Origin: JBBROS01 sp965260935
GTDB taxonomy: Bacteria; Pseudomonadota; Alphaproteobacteria; Acetobacterales; Acetobacteraceae
Assembly: GCA_965260935.1 (NCBI GenBank)
Contig: OZ253374.1
Location: 3,472,001-3,536,000, forward strand
DNA: 64,000 nt
Direction: 5' to 3'
The translations under genes and the position numbers were made by a program. Positions 1-7,311 of the stretch are shown in pieces. Below the pieces are notes generated by a model. That model did not search any database, was not told the origin of the DNA, and was given only the letters and a program-made list of their open reading frames with translations. Each line of letters opens with the position of its first letter. The stretch's first letter is position 1.

Positions 1-567
1 GGCGTTCTCCGCGGGCGCGGCGAGCCAGGTGTCGAACTCCTCCCCCGTCGTCAGCATAACCGGCATCGCCTTCGGATGGATCGGCGCAACCACCCCGTTC
101 GCCTCGCATGTCAGGAACGCGAATAGCTGGTGCTCCCCCTCCGCCGGCTCCGCCTTCGTCCCCCGCCGCCCCGTCCAAGGCCGCCAAAGCCCGACAAACG
201 CGAACAAAGGACGGTCCTCCCCCAGCGCGAACCAATGCGGCGTCGCAGGCTTCCCCGGCGCATACTCGCAAAACGAAGTCGCCGGCACGAGGCACCGATG
301 CTCCACCCCCATCCAAGCCCGCCAATACCCCGACTTCGTGTTGCGGACATTCGTCACCGGCCGGTTCCCCCCCACCCCCGGCGGCGCAGGAAACCCCCAC
401 CGCAGCATCGCCAACTCCCGCCCCTCCGCCCCGTTGCGCACCACCGGCGCCATCTGGTCGGGGAAAATGCCCGGCAGCGAAGGCAAGTTGCCGCTCCGGT
501 CCACCATCGCGCCGAACGCCTCGCGTATCGCCTGCTGGCCCTTGGTCACGCTATACAGATTGCACAT
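1..567 (-). CDS. SOS response-associated peptidase family protein (SRAP/YedK/HMCES-like), 3' end outside window
   Basis: SRAP proteins form a thiazolidine crosslink with abasic sites in single-stranded DNA and so shield them from cleavage. I chose the ATG at 567 because it gives MCNLYS, placing the catalytic Cys at position 2, as the family requires after Met removal. Also visible are NVRNTKSGYW, CLVPATSFCEY (the conserved Glu region) and IHPKAMPVML (the His/Met-Pro motif), in the family order. The frame stays open to base 1, so about 189 residues are present and the C-terminus is missing. The gene is divergent from mccB with 93 bp between the start codons. The family call is firm; the physiological role here is inferred. 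Confidence 0.9.
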   Translation of the reverse strand, partial: MCNLYSVTKGQQAIREAFGAMVDRSGNLPSLPGIFPDQMAPVVRNGAEGRELAMLRWGFPAPPGVGGNRPVTNVRNTKSGYWRAWMGVEHRCLVPATSFCEYAPGKPATPHWFALGEDRPLFAFVGLWRPWTGRRGTKAEPAEGEHQLFAFLTCEANGVVAPIHPKAMPVMLTTGEEFDTWLAAPAENA

Positions 568-660
568 GCCCAACGCTTAACCCGGAAAGCGCCATGTCGC
601 GAAACACGCCGAGTGGAGAAGGACCAGCCCGATGAACGCACCTCACGCGCGCGCCCAGCC

Positions 661-2268
661 ATGGCGGTGATCGAAACCCTCGCCGACACGCAGTCCGAAG
701 CCTTCCGCGCCAACGCCGCGCACATGGCCGCCTTGGTCGCCTCGCTCCGGGCCGAAATCGGCCGCATCCGCGACGGCGGCGGCCCCCGCGCGCGCGGCCG
801 TCACACCGCCCGCGGCAAACTCCTGCCAAGGGACCGCGTCCGCACCCTCGTCGATCCCGGCAGCCCCTTCCTGGAGCTCAGTCAGCTTGCCGCCCACGGC
901 ATGTATGGCAACGAGGTCCCCGCCGCCGGGCTGATCACCGGCGTGGGCCGGGTCATGGGCCGCGAATGCGTCGTGGTCGCCAACGACGCCACCGTGAAGG
1001 GCGGCACCTACTTCCCCATCACCGTCAAGAAGCACCTCCGCGCCCAGGAGATCGCGCAGCAGAACCGGCTTCCCTGCATCTACCTCGTCGACAGCGGCGG
1101 CGCGAACCTCCCCAACCAGGACGAGGTCTTCCCCGACCGCGAGCACTTCGGCCGCATCTTCTACAACCAGGCCAGCATGTCCGCCCAAGCCATCCCCCAG
1201 GTCGCGGTCGTCATGGGTTCCTGCACCGCCGGCGGCGCGTACGTCCCCGCCATGTCCGACGAGAGCATCATCGTCCGCAACCAGGGCACCATCTTCCTCG
1301 GCGGCCCCCCCTTGGTCAAAGCCGCCACCGGCGAAGTCGTCTCAGCCGAAGACCTCGGCGGCGGCGACCTGCACAGCCGCACCTCCGGCGTCACCGACCA
1401 CCTCGCCGAAACCGACGCCCACGCCCTCGGCATCGCCCGCCGCATCGTCGCCACCTTCCCCAAGCCGCATCCGGCCGTGATGGATCGCGCCCCGCCCCGC
1501 CCCCCCTTGCACGACCCGGCCGGCCTCCGCGGCGTCGTGCCCGCCGACCCGCGCGAGCAATACGACGTGCGCGAAGTCGTCGCCCGCATCGTCGACGGCT
1601 CCGAGCTCGACGAGTTCAAGCGCCTTTACGGCCCCACCCTCGTCACCGGCTTCGCCCGCATCTGGGGCTACTCCGTCGGCATCGTCGCCAACAACGGCAT
1701 CCTGTTCGGCGAAAGCGCGCAGAAAGGCGCCCACTTCATCGAGCTCTGCAGCCAGCGCGGCATCCCGCTCGTGTTCCTGCAGAACATCACCGGCTTCATG
1801 GTCGGCCAGAAATACGAAGCTGCCGGCATCGCCAAGGACGGCGCGAAGCTGGTCACCGCCGTCGCCACCACCTCGGTGCCGAAATTCACCGTCATCATCG
1901 GCGGCTCCTTCGGTGCCGGCAATTACGGCATGTGCGGCCGGGCCTATTCGCCGCGGTTCCTGTGGATGTGGCCCAACGCCCGTATCTCCGTCATGGGCGG
2001 CGCCCAGGCCGCGAGCGTCATGGCCACCCTCCGACGCGACAGCATCGAGGGCCAAGGCAAGTCTTGGTCCGCCGAGGAGGAAGCCGCCTTCAAAGCCCCC
2101 ATCGCCCAGCAATATGAGGAGCAGGGCCACCCCTACTACGCCTCCGCCCGCATCTGGGACGACGGCGTCATCCCGCCCGAGGACACCAGGATGGTCCTGG
2201 CCCTCGGCCTCGCCGCCAGCATGAACGCACCCGCCAAGGAAACCCGCTTCGGCGTGTTCCGGATGTGA
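661..2268 (+). CDS. mccB: Methylcrotonyl-CoA carboxylase carboxyltransferase (beta) subunit
   Basis: This subunit transfers CO2 from carboxybiotin to 3-methylcrotonyl-CoA in leucine/isovalerate breakdown. At 535 aa it is the usual MCC-beta length. It shows the carboxyltransferase N-domain with VDSGGANLPNQ and GSCTAGGAYVPAMSDE, and the C-domain with NNGILFGESAQKGAHF and GGSFGAGNYGM. The frame is open far upstream, but that part is proline/arginine-rich translation antisense to the SRAP gene; the ATG at 661 gives the family N-terminus (MAVIETLADTQSEAF). It is the first gene of a four-gene operon whose alpha subunit lies two genes downstream. An acetyl- or propionyl-CoA carboxylase beta subunit is less likely given the hydratase and HMG-CoA lyase neighbours. 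Confidence 0.95.
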   Translation: MAVIETLADTQSEAFRANAAHMAALVASLRAEIGRIRDGGGPRARGRHTARGKLLPRDRVRTLVDPGSPFLELSQLAAHGMYGNEVPAAGLITGVGRVMGRECVVVANDATVKGGTYFPITVKKHLRAQEIAQQNRLPCIYLVDSGGANLPNQDEVFPDREHFGRIFYNQASMSAQAIPQVAVVMGSCTAGGAYVPAMSDESIIVRNQGTIFLGGPPLVKAATGEVVSAEDLGGGDLHSRTSGVTDHLAETDAHALGIARRIVATFPKPHPAVMDRAPPRPPLHDPAGLRGVVPADPREQYDVREVVARIVDGSELDEFKRLYGPTLVTGFARIWGYSVGIVANNGILFGESAQKGAHFIELCSQRGIPLVFLQNITGFMVGQKYEAAGIAKDGAKLVTAVATTSVPKFTVIIGGSFGAGNYGMCGRAYSPRFLWMWPNARISVMGGAQAASVMATLRRDSIEGQGKSWSAEEEAAFKAPIAQQYEEQGHPYYASARIWDDGVIPPEDTRMVLALGLAASMNAPAKETRFGVFRM

Positions 2269-2275
2269 GGAAATC

Positions 2276-3067
2276 ATGACCGCGATCACCGAGCAAGCCG
2301 GCGCAGACGGCGTCGCCACCATCACCTTGAACCGCCCCGAGCGCCACAATGCCTTCGACGATGCCCTCATCCAGGACCTGACGGCCGCCTTCACCCGGGC
2401 CGGCGCCGACGCCAACGTCCGCGTCGTCGTCCTGGCCAGCACCGGGCGCAGCTTCTCCGCCGGCGCCGACATGGGCTGGATGCAGCGCATGGCCGGCAAC
2501 ACCGAGGCCGACAACCTCGCCGACGCCCGCGCGCTCGCCAACCTGCTGCGCACGCTGGACCAATTGCCGAAGCCGACCGTGGCACTCGTCCAAGGCAACG
2601 CCTACGGCGGCGGCGTCGGCCTCGCCACCTGCTGCGACATCGTGCTGGCCGCCGAGCAAGCCGCCTTCCGCCTGAGCGAGGTCCGCCTCGGCCTCACCCC
2701 CGCAACCATCTCCCCCTACGTCGTCCGCGCCATCGGCCCACGCCAGGCCCGGCGTTACTTCCAAACCGCCGAACCCTTCACCGCAAGGGAGGCGCAGCAC
2801 TTCGGCCTCGTGCATGAGGTCACCCCGCCCGGCGGCTTGCCAGCGGCACGGGACCGCATCGTCGCCGAGCTGCTTCAGGGCGCGCCCACCGCCCTGTCGG
2901 ACTCGAAATCCCTCGTCGCCCTGGCGCAGAGCGGCCCCATCGACGACGCCATGATCGAGGAAACCAGCCGCCGCATCGCCGTCCGCCGGACCACGCCCGA
3001 GGCCCGCGAAGGCATCGCCGCCTTCCTTGGCAAGCGCGCGCCCGCCTGGCGCGGCCCCTCGGCATGA
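2276..3067 (+). CDS. Methylglutaconyl-CoA hydratase (enoyl-CoA hydratase/isomerase family)
   Basis: This crotonase-fold protein of 263 aa most likely hydrates 3-methylglutaconyl-CoA to HMG-CoA, the step between MCC and HMG-CoA lyase. The start is 7 bp after mccB. Visible are the N-terminal TLNRPERHNAF, the oxyanion-hole segment FSAGADMGWMQ, and NAYGGGVGLATCCDI followed by the SEVRLGLTPATISPYV helix, typical of the LiuC/AtuE group. Its stop overlaps the mccA start as ATGA, which suggests translational coupling. The substrate is inferred from position between the two MCC subunit genes; sequence alone shows only the crotonase family. Confidence 0.9.
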   Translation: MTAITEQAGADGVATITLNRPERHNAFDDALIQDLTAAFTRAGADANVRVVVLASTGRSFSAGADMGWMQRMAGNTEADNLADARALANLLRTLDQLPKPTVALVQGNAYGGGVGLATCCDIVLAAEQAAFRLSEVRLGLTPATISPYVVRAIGPRQARRYFQTAEPFTAREAQHFGLVHEVTPPGGLPAARDRIVAELLQGAPTALSDSKSLVALAQSGPIDDAMIEETSRRIAVRRTTPEAREGIAAFLGKRAPAWRGPSA

Positions 3068-5088
3068 CGCTCGGCATGATCCTCGGCCCCATCCTTGTCG
3101 CCAACCGCGGCGAGATCGCCTGCCGCACCATCCGCACCGCCCGCCGCCTCGGCCTGCGCACCGTCGCCGTCTACTCAGAGGCCGACCGCGACGCGCTCCA
3201 CGTCGCCATGGCCGACGAAGCCCACGCGATCGGCCCAGCCCCCGCCCGCGACAGCTATCTCCGCGCCGGCCGCATCATCGAGGCAGCCCGCAAATCCGGC
3301 GCGAAAGCCGTCCATCCCGGCTACGGCTTCCTCAGCGAGAACGCGGAGTTCGCCGAAGCCGTCATAGCCGCCGGCCTCGCCTTCATCGGCCCGCCCGCCG
3401 CCGCCATCCGCGCCATGGGCAGCAAGAGTGCGGCCAAATCCCTGATGCAGGATGTCGGCGTCCCCCTCGTCCCCGGCTATCACGGCAGCGATCAATCCCC
3501 CGCCCGCCTCGCCGCCGAAGCGGACGAGATCGGCTACCCGGTCCTGATCAAGGCCAGCGCCGGCGGCGGCGGCAAAGGCATGCGCGTCGTGGATCACGCC
3601 CGAGACTTCGCCTCCGCCCTGGATCTCGCCCGCGGCGAGGCCCGCGCCGCATTCGGCGACGACCACGTCCTCATCGAGCGCTACCTCACCCAGCCTCGGC
3701 ACATCGAGATCCAGGTCTTCGCCGACGGGCACGGCAACGTCGTCTCCCTGTTCGAACGCGACTGCTCCATCCAGCGCCGGCACCAGAAAGTCATCGAGGA
3801 AGCCCCCGCCCCCGGCATGGACCCCGCCCGCCGCGCCGCCATGGGCCGCGCCGCCTGCGACGCCGCCCGCGCCATCGGCTACGTCGGCGCAGGCACGGTG
3901 GAGTTCATCGTTGACGCCGGTGAGGCCGGGCATGACGCCTTCTACTTCATGGAGATGAACACCCGCCTCCAGGTCGAGCACCCGGTCACGGAAATGATCA
4001 CCGGCCAGGACCTCGTCGAATGGCAAATCCGCGTCGCCGCCGGCGAGCGCCTGCCCTTGCTGCAGGACGGCCTCGCCATCCGCGGCCACGCCATCGAAGC
4101 CCGCATCTACGCCGAGGATCCGGCCCGCGACTTCATCCCCAGCGTCGGCCGCCTCGCCTGGCTACGCCAGCCGGGCAACATGCCCGGTGTTCGCATCGAC
4201 TCCGGCATCCGCGAAGGCGATGAGATCACCATCCATTACGACCCGATGATCGCCAAACTTGTCGCCTGGGGCGAAACCCGGGACGAAGCCGCGTCACGCC
4301 TCTCGGCAGCCCTCTCCCGATACGAGGCCGCCGGCGTGCAGACCAACCTCGGCCTCCTGCGCCGCATCGCCGGGCACCCCTCCTTCCTCGCAGGCGGCGT
4401 CGATACCGGCTTCATCTCCCGCAACCCCGGCGTGCTCGCCCCCGAACCCGCCCACGAGCCGCCTCCCGCCGCCCTCGCCGCGGTCGCCGCAAAGGCGCTT
4501 GCCGCCCAAGCGGCCGACGCCCTCGCGCCCGACCCGTGCTCGCCATGGTCGGCCAACACCGCCTGGCGTCTCAACGGCGAGGGCTACCAAGACCTCACCA
4601 TCCACGCCGCAGGAACGGCGCATCGGCTCAGAGCCTATCCCCGAAGCGCCCGATCATTTCGCTTAACGCTCGGCACGGGCACGGTCGAGGTCTCGCAGCA
4701 CGCCGATGACGCGCTCTCCATCGACGGCGTCCGCCGCCGCATCCCTGTCATCGCGCACGCCGGCGGCTTTACCGCGATCGTCGATGGCGTCAACTGGCCC
4801 ATGACCCTCGCCGACCCGCACGCCCCACCCGCCGCCGCCGTGGCGGCCAGCGACCAACTGACCGCTCCAATGCCCGGCCTGATCGTCTCCGTCGGCGCCG
4901 AACAGGGCGCCACGGTCCGCCGCGGCGAGGTCATGCTCGTGCTCGAAGCCATGAAAATGCAAATGCGCCTCGCCGCCCCTCGCGACGGCATCGTCGAAGC
5001 CGTCCGCGTCCGCGCCGGCGAACAAGTCAAGGACGGCGCCGAACTCGTCCGTTTCGCCCCGCAAGCCGCTCCGGAGCAGCCCGCGTGA
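3064..5088 (+). CDS. mccA: Methylcrotonyl-CoA carboxylase biotin-containing (alpha) subunit
   Basis: This 674-aa subunit carries biotin carboxylase and biotin carrier domains. The N-terminus ILVANRGEIACRTIRTARRLG is the biotin carboxylase entry. The ATP-grasp loop KASAGGGGKGMR (about residue 160) and EMNTRLQVEHPVTE (about 295) follow, and the C-terminal biotinyl domain has LEAMKMQ, whose Lys (near residue 633) is the biotin site. The ATG at 3064 overlaps the previous stop; a second in-frame ATG four codons on (3076) is also possible. Length and partner genes separate it from propionyl-CoA carboxylase alpha, which usually sits with a different beta subunit. Confidence 0.95.
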   Translation: MTLGMILGPILVANRGEIACRTIRTARRLGLRTVAVYSEADRDALHVAMADEAHAIGPAPARDSYLRAGRIIEAARKSGAKAVHPGYGFLSENAEFAEAVIAAGLAFIGPPAAAIRAMGSKSAAKSLMQDVGVPLVPGYHGSDQSPARLAAEADEIGYPVLIKASAGGGGKGMRVVDHARDFASALDLARGEARAAFGDDHVLIERYLTQPRHIEIQVFADGHGNVVSLFERDCSIQRRHQKVIEEAPAPGMDPARRAAMGRAACDAARAIGYVGAGTVEFIVDAGEAGHDAFYFMEMNTRLQVEHPVTEMITGQDLVEWQIRVAAGERLPLLQDGLAIRGHAIEARIYAEDPARDFIPSVGRLAWLRQPGNMPGVRIDSGIREGDEITIHYDPMIAKLVAWGETRDEAASRLSAALSRYEAAGVQTNLGLLRRIAGHPSFLAGGVDTGFISRNPGVLAPEPAHEPPPAALAAVAAKALAAQAADALAPDPCSPWSANTAWRLNGEGYQDLTIHAAGTAHRLRAYPRSARSFRLTLGTGTVEVSQHADDALSIDGVRRRIPVIAHAGGFTAIVDGVNWPMTLADPHAPPAAAVAASDQLTAPMPGLIVSVGAEQGATVRRGEVMLVLEAMKMQMRLAAPRDGIVEAVRVRAGEQVKDGAELVRFAPQAAPEQPA

Positions 5089-5990
5089 CCATCCCCGCCA
5101 GAGTCCGCATCGTCGATGTCGGTCCCCGCGACGGCCTGCAGAACGAACCCGGCATTGTCCCCCTCGAAGCCAAGGTCGCCCTGATCGAGGCGCTCGCCGA
5201 CGCCGGGCTCCGCAGCATCGAGGCCGGCAGCTTCGTCTCGCCCAAATGGGTGCCGCAGATGGCCGGCACGGGCGAGATCCTGGCCCGGCTGAATGCCCGC
5301 CCTGGCGTCCGCTATCCCGTCCTCGTCCCGAACCTGCAAGGCCTGGATCGCGCGCTGGCCAGCGGCGTGGGAGAGATCGCCGTCTTCGCCGCCGCGTCGC
5401 AGAGCTTCTCGCGCAGGAACATCAACTGCTCCATCGAGGGAAGCCTCGCCCGCTTCGCCCCAGTACTGGAGCGCGCCCTCGCCGCCGGCGTGCAAGTCCG
5501 CGGCTACGTCTCCTGCGTCCTGGGCTGTCCCTACGAAGGCCCCGTAGCCCCCGCGGCGGTGGCGGACGTCGCCGGCCGGCTCGCGGCGATGGGCTGCTAC
5601 GAAATCTCCCTCGGCGACACCATCGGCGTCGGCACGCCGCTCCAGGCCCGACGCATGGTCGAGCAGATCGGCGAGACGGTCCCGATCGACAGGCTGGCCG
5701 TGCATTTCCACGACACCCGCGGCCAGGCGCTCGCCAACATCTTCGCCTGCCTCGATCTCGGCGTCTCCGTCGTTGACAGCTCCGTGGCCGGGCTGGGCGG
5801 CTGCCCCTACGCCCAGGGCGCCACCGGCAACGTCGCGACCGAGGATGTCGTCTACATGCTCGACGGCATGGGCATCGAAACAGGCGTCGACCTCGGCCGG
5901 CTATGCGACGCGGGCGCCAGGATTTGCGCCGTGCTGGGGCGACAGACGGCCTCCCGCAACGGTGAAATTCGGGCCGCTGCATCCCAGTGA
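5085..5990 (+). CDS. Hydroxymethylglutaryl-CoA lyase
   Basis: The enzyme cleaves HMG-CoA to acetyl-CoA and acetoacetate, the last step of leucine catabolism. It is a 301-aa TIM-barrel protein of the HMGL-like family. It shows the N-terminal VDVGPRDGLQNE (divalent-metal and catalytic Asp/Arg region), the metal-binding HFHDTRGQALAN, and the active-site signature SVAGLGGCPYAQGATGN containing the catalytic Cys. The start is a GTG overlapping the mccA stop (GTGA), as with the other junctions of this operon. A ketopimelate or isopropylmalate synthase-like role is excluded by the GLGGCPYA signature. Confidence 0.95.
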   Translation: MTIPARVRIVDVGPRDGLQNEPGIVPLEAKVALIEALADAGLRSIEAGSFVSPKWVPQMAGTGEILARLNARPGVRYPVLVPNLQGLDRALASGVGEIAVFAAASQSFSRRNINCSIEGSLARFAPVLERALAAGVQVRGYVSCVLGCPYEGPVAPAAVADVAGRLAAMGCYEISLGDTIGVGTPLQARRMVEQIGETVPIDRLAVHFHDTRGQALANIFACLDLGVSVVDSSVAGLGGCPYAQGATGNVATEDVVYMLDGMGIETGVDLGRLCDAGARICAVLGRQTASRNGEIRAAASQ

Positions 5991-6064
5991 TCGGCTTGGT
6001 CAGGAACGGAATCCCGATGTTGCAGCCGGGTGCCCCGTCCGTTAGCGTTCCGGCCGCCAAGACC

Positions 6065-6111
6065 GAAGGAGCAGACGCGGAATGACCGACTATTCCACCT
6101 CCGCCGTATGA
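6065..6111 (+). promoter_or_regulatory. Ribosome binding site plus 9-codon mini-ORF overlapping the amidohydrolase start
   Basis: A GAAGGAG Shine-Dalgarno-like run (6065-6071) precedes an ATG at 6082 that opens MTDYSTSAV and stops at 6109-6111. The stop overlaps the next ATG (6108) as ATGA. The downstream gene has no good ribosome binding site of its own, so translation of the mini-ORF may deliver ribosomes to it. The sequence elements are seen; coupling is inference. It could instead be the scar of a frameshift at the original start. Confidence 0.45.
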
Positions 6112-7244
6112 CCGGCGCCCTACTCCTCCGCGGCGGACGCGTCATCGATCCGTCGCAGGACCTGGACCGGGTCGCCGACATCCGCTTCGAGCGCGGCGTC
6201 GTCGCCGCCCTGGGCGAGAGCCTCGAAGCGGACGGCGCCGAGATCCACGACGTCTCGGGCAAGATCGTCACCCCGGGCCTTATCGACCTGCACACCCATG
6301 TTTACTGGGGCGGCACTTCGCTCGGCGTCGACGCGGACGTCTACGGACGGGCCAGCGCAGTCTCAACCTGCGTCGACACCGGTTCTGCCGGTCCCGGCAA
6401 CTTCATGGGCTTCCGCAAGCACGTCATCGAGCGCAGCCAGGTCCGCATTCTCGCTTACCTGCACGTCTCCTTCGCCGGCATCTTCGCCTTCGGCCACCGC
6501 ATCATGGTGGGCGAAAGCCACGACATCCGCCTCATGGCCGCCCGCGACGCGGTCGAGGTCGCCCTCGCCAACAAGGACCTGATCGTCGGTATCAAGGTCC
6601 GCATCGGCCGGGTCGCCAGCGGCCCCTCCGGCATCGCGCCGCTCGACGTGGCCCTCCTAGTGGCGGAAGAAACCAGCCTCCCGCTTATGCTGCACATCGA
6701 CGAGCCCCCGCCCACCTACGAGGCCGTCGTCGCCCGCCTCCGCCCCGGCGACGTGCTCACCCACTGCTTCCGCCCCTCGCCCAACGCGCCCATCAACCCC
6801 CAGGGCCGGGTCAAGCCCGCCGTGTTGGAAGCGCGTGAGCGCGGCGTCATCTTCGACATCGGCCACGGCAAGGGCAGCTTCTCCTGGGCCACCGCCCGCG
6901 GCATGATGCAGGCCGGCTTCCCGCCCGACGTCATCTCGTCCGACGTCCACGCGCTATGCATCAACGGCCCGGCCTACGACCAGGTCACCACCATGTCCAA
7001 GTTCCTCCTGCTCGGCATGCCGCTGCCCGAGATCGTCGCCGCCTCCACGGTGAACCCGGCCCGCGCGTTGCAGCGCCCCGAGCTTGGCAGCCTGAAGCCC
7101 GGCAGTGCGGGCGACGCCAGCATCCTCGACGTCAAGCGCGGCGAGTTCCGCTACGAGGACGTGCTCGGGGAGGTTCTGACTGGCCCCGAACGCATCGCCG
7201 CCGAGGGCCTCGTAGTCGGCGGCAAACGGCTTCACCCAAACTGA
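6108..7244 (+). CDS. Amidohydrolase/deacetylase family metallohydrolase
   Basis: This 378-aa member of the amidohydrolase superfamily (dihydroorotase-like branch) has all metal-site elements in order: DLHTHVYWG (His-x-His), VGIKVRIGR (probably the carboxylated Lys), MLHIDEPP, VLTHCFRP and the catalytic Asp in ISSDVHAL. The family contains acetyl-(R)-mandelate esterases and N-acetyl amino acid deacetylases, so the substrate cannot be read from sequence. The ATG at 6108 gives the conserved N-terminus LLLRGGRVIDPSQDLD; an in-frame ATG at 6030 would add 26 residues unlike the family. It follows the leucine operon on the same strand after a 117-bp gap and may be a separate unit. Confidence 0.85.
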   Translation: MTGALLLRGGRVIDPSQDLDRVADIRFERGVVAALGESLEADGAEIHDVSGKIVTPGLIDLHTHVYWGGTSLGVDADVYGRASAVSTCVDTGSAGPGNFMGFRKHVIERSQVRILAYLHVSFAGIFAFGHRIMVGESHDIRLMAARDAVEVALANKDLIVGIKVRIGRVASGPSGIAPLDVALLVAEETSLPLMLHIDEPPPTYEAVVARLRPGDVLTHCFRPSPNAPINPQGRVKPAVLEARERGVIFDIGHGKGSFSWATARGMMQAGFPPDVISSDVHALCINGPAYDQVTTMSKFLLLGMPLPEIVAASTVNPARALQRPELGSLKPGSAGDASILDVKRGEFRYEDVLGEVLTGPERIAAEGLVVGGKRLHPN

Positions 7245-7260
7245 TCGCACGCCGCCGCTC

Positions 7261-7292
7261 TGATCGGCCTAGCGCATACACCAGGCCGATCA
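7261..7292. terminator. Hairpin between convergent genes, possible bidirectional terminator
   Basis: TGATCGGCCT (7261-7270) and AGGCCGATCA (7283-7292) form a perfect 10-bp inverted repeat with a 12-base loop. It sits in the short gap between the stops of the amidohydrolase and glgX, where a bidirectional terminator is expected. There is no T-run on either strand, so this is not a classical intrinsic terminator; the function is inferred from position. Confidence 0.4.
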
Positions 7293-7311
7293 AGAGGCAT
7301 TCGACGCAAAG

